A stretch of 9,473 nt of DNA, from contig CAKRJK010000035.1 of assembly GCA_934351705.1 (NCBI GenBank), positions 1 through 9,473 on the forward strand, given 5' to 3'. Shown piece by piece: positions 6,511 through 9,473 of this stretch. Position numbers and translations under genes: made by a program. The notes under the pieces were generated by a model that made no database searches, was not told the origin of the DNA, and saw nothing but the letters and a program-made list of their open reading frames with translations. The stretch's first letter is position 1; each line of letters begins with the position of its first letter. This stretch comes from an uncultured Lachnospiraceae bacterium (lineage in GTDB: Bacteria; Bacillota; Clostridia; Lachnospirales; Lachnospiraceae).

Positions 6511-7929
6511 TTACTCTATAATATCTACTTTTAACATATTGGTCGTGCCGGAAGTTCCGACCGGAACGCCCGATGTAATAACCACGACATCTCCTTTTTC
6601 CAGATAGCCGTTTTTCTTTGCCTCTTCCACGGAGCTTGCAAAAAGGGCAAAGGTCTCTTTTTCCTCCGGGATGACAAGCGGCACAACACCCCAGCTTAAG
6701 TTAAGCTGTCTGCGCACTTTCTCCTCTGTGGTACAGCCGATGATCATGCAGCCCGGACGATACCTTGAAATCTCTTTTGCCGTTGTTCCCGACTTGGTAA
6801 CTGTGACGATTGCTTTTGCGTTTAAGTCATACGCGGTAGTGCAGGTTGCATGGGAAATCGCATCAGTGACATTCGGATTTTCCTGTCTTTCATATCGTAG
6901 GAAACGTTTCTTGTAGTCTATATCCTGCTCGGTACGGTCTGCAATCCGCACCATAGTCCGAAGTGCCTCAATCGGATAATCTCCCGCGGCGGTTTCTCCC
7001 GAAAGCATGATTGCACTTGTTCCGTCGTAAATGGCATTGGCTACATCTGTGGTCTCTGCTCTGGTCGGTCTTGGATTTTTCATCATGGAATCCAACATCT
7101 GGGTTGCCGTGATGACCTGTTTTCCCGCCTCATATACTTTTCGGATGATCATTTTCTGGATTGCCGGTACTTCTTCTCCCGGAATCTCCACGCCCATATC
7201 TCCTCTGGCGATCATGATACCGTCGGAATTTTCTATGATCTCATCAATGTGGTCGACACCCTCACCGTTCTCGATCTTGGCAATGATATGAATGTCTTTT
7301 CCGCCGTTCTCATCCAACAGTTTGCGGATTTCCAAGACATCCTCTTTGGAACGCACAAAGGATGCCGCAACAAAATCCATATCCTGCTCGATTCCAAACA
7401 AAATATCCTGCTTGTCCTTCTCGCTCAGATATGCCATCGCAAGATGGATTCCCGGAACATTGATTCCCTTGTGATTGGAAATCATTCCGTGGTTTAACAC
7501 GCGACAGACAATATCCTCGCCTTTGATGTCCTCCACCACAAGTCCTACCAGACCGTCGTCAATTAAGATTTTTGTTCCGACACTTACATCCTCAGACAGC
7601 TTGTCATATGTAATCGCCGCCTGCGTCACATCACCTTCCACGTCTCTTGAGGTCAGGATAAACTGCTGCCCTTCCTCCAAAAACACTTTGCCGTCTTTGA
7701 AATTTTTTAACCGGATTTCCGGTCCTTTGGTATCCAAAAGTGCCGCAACCGGACGCTTGCATTTTTCTCTGAGCATACGAAGCTTCTCTATTCTGCCTCT
7801 CTGTTCCTCGTGAGAGCCATGTGAAAAATTAAATCTCGCGACATCCATTCCTTCTATTATTAACTGTTCTAAAATTCCCTCTTTGTCTGTTGCCGGACCT
7901 AAGGTACATACGATTTTTGTTTTTCTCAT
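6511..7929 (-). CDS. pyk: Pyruvate kinase
   Basis: Catalyses the last glycolytic step, phosphoenolpyruvate plus ADP to pyruvate plus ATP, in the cytosol. The 472-residue protein starts MRKTKIVCTLGPATDKEG and holds all the expected motifs: RFNFSHGSH (32-40), DTKGPEIR (66-73), IIAKIENGEG (215-224), GIMIARGDMGVEIP (237-250) and TATQMLDSM (274-282). Glu71 in DTKGPEIR is the residue associated with K+-dependent enzymes; K+-independent forms usually carry Lys there. The protein ends after the allosteric C domain (GTSGTTNMLKVDI) and lacks the extra PEP-utiliser-like domain found in Bacillus-type enzymes. The frame is open further upstream to an ATG at 8010, but AAGGAGAGGAG sits 5 nt before the ATG at 7929 and homology starts there. 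That ATG overlaps the stop of the upstream membrane-protein gene as ATGA, implying translational coupling. Confidence 0.97.
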   Translation of the reverse strand: MRKTKIVCTLGPATDKEGILEQLIIEGMDVARFNFSHGSHEEQRGRIEKLRMLREKCKRPVAALLDTKGPEIRLKNFKDGKVFLEEGQQFILTSRDVEGDVTQAAITYDKLSEDVSVGTKILIDDGLVGLVVEDIKGEDIVCRVLNHGMISNHKGINVPGIHLAMAYLSEKDKQDILFGIEQDMDFVAASFVRSKEDVLEIRKLLDENGGKDIHIIAKIENGEGVDHIDEIIENSDGIMIARGDMGVEIPGEEVPAIQKMIIRKVYEAGKQVITATQMLDSMMKNPRPTRAETTDVANAIYDGTSAIMLSGETAAGDYPIEALRTMVRIADRTEQDIDYKKRFLRYERQENPNVTDAISHATCTTAYDLNAKAIVTVTKSGTTAKEISRYRPGCMIIGCTTEEKVRRQLNLSWGVVPLVIPEEKETFALFASSVEEAKKNGYLEKGDVVVITSGVPVGTSGTTNMLKVDIIE

Positions 7930-9068
7930 TGCTGCTCCTCTCCTTTTGTCTCTTTGCGTTTCAAACGCAGACGCACATTTTGCTTTAATAATGTATATAA
8001 TACGGAACACAGCGGAATAAACAGAATCATTCCGACCACTCCGTATAATTTTCCACCGACGGTAACTGCCAATAATACCCAGATTGGCGGAAGCCCTATC
8101 GTGTTTCCTACCACATGCGGATAGATGAGATTTCCCTCAATCTGCTGTATTATCAAAAACATCACGACAAATCCGACTGCCTGCATCGGATTCATAACGG
8201 CGATCAATAACGCTCCCACAATACATCCGATAAATGCTCCCACGATCGGAATGAGTGAAGTTGCCGCAATCAATACGCTGATCAAAAGTGCATACGGCAT
8301 ACGGAAGATCAGCATGGATAGAAAGAATAAACTTCCGAGGATACACGCCTCAAGACACTGGCCCGAGATAAAATTCTGGAAAGTCACGCTGGCTAACTTG
8401 CCGGTGTCCCAGATCTTCTGTGTCATCTCCGGTTTTAAATAGGCGTCTAACACGTGTTTTGTCTGTGCTTTTAGTTTTTCCTTCTGTGACAAAATATATA
8501 TCGAAAAAATCAAACCGATAAAAATATTAACAACACTTCCGACTGTTCCGGTCACCGTCTTCATCGCACCGCTTCCCGTCTGCTGCATCCGGTTATTGAC
8601 AAAGTTGATACATTCGTTCAAAAGCCGCTCGCTGCTCAAATTGACTTTTCCTATCAGATTCGCAAACTGCGGGTATTTCTCGGAAAGTGCCTGCTGATAC
8701 ATATCCATATTCCGCATTGCCTGCGGAACTGCCTGCACAATTCCCGTGACCGTCTTGGTCAACTGCGGAACAATCAATGCAATGATCAGGCTGATCAGAC
8801 CAAACACAAAAATTAAGGTCAAAACGATTGCCAACGGTCTTCTGAACTTTTTGCATTTTGGACTTTTGAGCAGTTTCTTTTCCAGAAACTTCATCGGCAC
8901 ATTCAGCACAAACGCCAGCACAATTCCTACGAACAACGGTGTAAACACGCTCATAAAACCTAGCACGGCATGATAAACGCTTCCGAAATTCAAGGCAATC
9001 GCCAGCAATATGACCGTAAAACTGATCAATCCCAGTTTCGTGACTATCTTTTTTGTCTCCTCTTTCAT
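7926..9068 (-). CDS. AI-2E/PerM (UPF0118) family membrane protein
   Basis: A polytopic inner-membrane protein of the AI-2E transporter family. Characterised members have been linked to autoinducer-2 export or Na+/H+ exchange, so the substrate cannot be assigned. The 380-residue form has hydrophobic segments near 12-33, 34-58 and 80-103. A soluble stretch covers about 104-175, and further segments lie near 176-194, 236-255, 259-292, 297-310 and 330-361. Family hallmarks are SLIPIVGAFIG (271-281), the QQIEGNLIYPHVVG block (308-321), and a glycine-rich stretch TVGGKLYGVVGM followed by a proline. Length is typical. The ATG at 9068 is chosen because GAGGAG lies 6 nt upstream; an in-frame ATG at 9110 would add 14 polar residues but has only a poor ribosome site. 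The stop overlaps the pyk start by 4 nt. It follows the ATPase fragment by 46 nt. Confidence 0.9.
   Translation of the reverse strand: MKEETKKIVTKLGLISFTVILLAIALNFGSVYHAVLGFMSVFTPLFVGIVLAFVLNVPMKFLEKKLLKSPKCKKFRRPLAIVLTLIFVFGLISLIIALIVPQLTKTVTGIVQAVPQAMRNMDMYQQALSEKYPQFANLIGKVNLSSERLLNECINFVNNRMQQTGSGAMKTVTGTVGSVVNIFIGLIFSIYILSQKEKLKAQTKHVLDAYLKPEMTQKIWDTGKLASVTFQNFISGQCLEACILGSLFFLSMLIFRMPYALLISVLIAATSLIPIVGAFIGCIVGALLIAVMNPMQAVGFVVMFLIIQQIEGNLIYPHVVGNTIGLPPIWVLLAVTVGGKLYGVVGMILFIPLCSVLYTLLKQNVRLRLKRKETKGEEQQ
7935..7945 (-). promoter_or_regulatory. Ribosome binding site that decides the pyk start
   Basis: AAGGAGAGGAG on the minus strand, two overlapping Shine-Dalgarno cores, ends 5 nt before the ATG at 7929. 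It lies inside the last codons of the upstream AI-2E-family gene. It rules against the 27-residue longer reading from 8010, whose extra segment does not resemble pyruvate kinase. Confidence 0.85.
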
Positions 9069-9074
9069 CTTTTT

Positions 9075-9080
9075 CTCCTC
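9075..9080 (-). promoter_or_regulatory. Ribosome binding site that decides the AI-2E-family start
   Basis: GAGGAG on the minus strand is 6 nt before the ATG at 9068. The 15 bases GAGGAGAAAAAGATG are identical to the hflX initiation region (3132-3146), which supports this start over the ATG at 9110. Confidence 0.7.
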
Positions 9081-9114
9081 TTTTGTGCGAGTCATGTTTA
9101 TATTTTTCATAACC

Positions 9115-9420
9115 TTACCGCTTTTTTCCTATTTTTTCTTCCAAAAACCGAATAAACTGTATTGTGAATAAATTCACAAGTGAGCATCCGTAAATTACCA
9201 TTAAATAGAATGTATTCATATATTCTACCCCAAACAAGCCGCTTAGTCCAGGCATAAACAGCACCAAATTTAAAATTGCAAAGCCCGCCACAAATGCCAT
9301 GTTCAAATAACGGTTATTCCAGAGTTCATCGCGAAAGATAATACATTTCTCCGATTTTGAGTTAAATCCGTGTACCAGTCTGGACAGACATAAGGTTGAA
9401 AATGCCATTGTTCTTGCCGC
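9115..9420 (-). CDS. P-type cation-transporting ATPase, C-terminal fragment only
   Basis: About 102 residues resembling the end of P-type Ca2+/cation ATPases, membrane pumps driven by ATP. The segment AARTMAFSTLCLSRLVHGFN matches the conserved region before the last membrane helices. Two hydrophobic helices follow, roughly MAFVAGFAILNLVLFMPGL and FYLMVIYGCSLVNLFTIQ, and then a basic tail ending GKKR. The phosphorylation (DKTGT) and nucleotide-binding domains would lie upstream and are absent. The frame meets a TGA at 9451-9453, and the residues before AARTM no longer look like the family. The fragment therefore probably ends at a join with other sequence near 9409-9425, not at a real start codon. 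The ATG at 9408 (the M of RTMAF) is a conserved internal residue. If the gene is intact in the genome it would encode some 850-900 residues. Confidence 0.72.
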   Translation of the reverse strand, partial: AARTMAFSTLCLSRLVHGFNSKSEKCIIFRDELWNNRYLNMAFVAGFAILNLVLFMPGLSGLFGVEYMNTFYLMVIYGCSLVNLFTIQFIRFLEEKIGKKR

Positions 9421-9473
9421 ACATATGGATACTTTAGGCGGAATGGTATGTCAGATCATGGACAATGGACACC
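9404..9473 (+). CDS. Possible M42-family metallopeptidase fragment at the window end
   Basis: On the plus strand the last 70 bases read AIVLAAHMDTLGGMVCQIMD and then NGH. This strongly resembles the N-terminal part of M42 (glutamyl aminopeptidase/FrvX-type) peptidases, where AH-x-D contains the first metal-binding histidine. The piece is open to the right edge and is interrupted on the left by the ATPase fragment on the other strand. Only 23 codons are visible, so the family call rests on one motif. It supports the view that unrelated sequences are joined here. Confidence 0.4.

Noticed and set aside
7930..8010. A 27-residue N-terminal extension of pyruvate kinase starting at 8010.
   Set aside because: It lies inside the end of the AI-2E-family gene and has no resemblance to pyruvate kinase. 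A strong ribosome site sits directly before the ATG at 7929.
9069..9110. A longer start for the AI-2E-family protein at 9110.
   Set aside because: It would add only 14 polar residues and has a poor ribosome site, whereas GAGGAG is ideally placed before 9068. It cannot be fully excluded, because the ATG at 9110 is only 4 nt after the ATPase stop.
9118..9408. A stand-alone small membrane protein of 97 residues starting at 9408.
   Set aside because: The sequence around this Met (AARTMAFSTL) is a conserved internal region of P-type ATPases, so the ATG is not a genuine start. The piece is the end of a larger gene.
1..9473. A new defence system, mobile element, CRISPR array or structured RNA.
   Set aside because: Reading both strands showed no spaced direct repeats, transposase, integrase, tRNA or rRNA signatures. 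All gene space is taken by recognisable housekeeping genes, and no gap exceeds 130 bases.

Overview
The window reads as one stretch of moderately AT-rich chromosome from an anaerobic Gram-positive gut-type bacterium. A clostridium, probably of the Lachnospiraceae, fits best. This rests on an oxygen-sensitive class III ribonucleotide reductase, strong GGAGG-type ribosome sites, a lipoprotein signal, and the general look of the proteins. It is inference from recognition, not a database match. Every substantial gene lies on the minus strand, so transcription runs from high to low coordinates.

In transcription order: (1) the last ~100 residues of a P-type cation-transporting ATPase (about 9420 down to 9115). 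(2) An AI-2E/PerM-family membrane protein (9068-7926). (3) Pyruvate kinase (7929-6511), whose ATG overlaps the previous stop as ATGA. (4) Glycogen phosphorylase (6419-4167). (5) A TPR-repeat lipoprotein (4111-3149). (6) The GTPase HflX (3134-1896). (7) The anaerobic ribonucleoside-triphosphate reductase nrdD (1765 to beyond base 1), of which 588 codons are visible. Gaps are short: 46, -4, 91, 55, 14 and 130 nt. Glycogen phosphorylase and pyruvate kinase sit at the start and end of glycogen-to-pyruvate catabolism. HflX rescues or splits stalled ribosomes. NrdD supplies dNTPs without oxygen.

The most interesting non-coding element is the hflX-nrdD junction. Two NrdR-like operator boxes, 32 bp apart, form a perfect 12-bp inverted repeat. 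Read as RNA from hflX they make a hairpin followed directly by seven U's, so the same bases look like the hflX terminator and the nrdD operator. The distal box also encodes the last codons and the stop of hflX. A near-consensus sigma-A promoter (TTGACT-17-TAGAAT) for nrdD follows immediately.

The right-hand end is odd. The ATPase frame hits a stop at 9451-9453, while the last ~65 bases read on the plus strand as a piece of an M42-type metallopeptidase (AHMDTLGGMV). This looks like a join between two unrelated loci, either a contig-end assembly chimera or a real rearrangement. No CRISPR array, tRNA, rRNA, insertion sequence, phage gene or defence system was seen, and no non-coding gap exceeds 130 bases. 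Apart from the two regulatory and junction observations, this is ordinary core-genome sequence.
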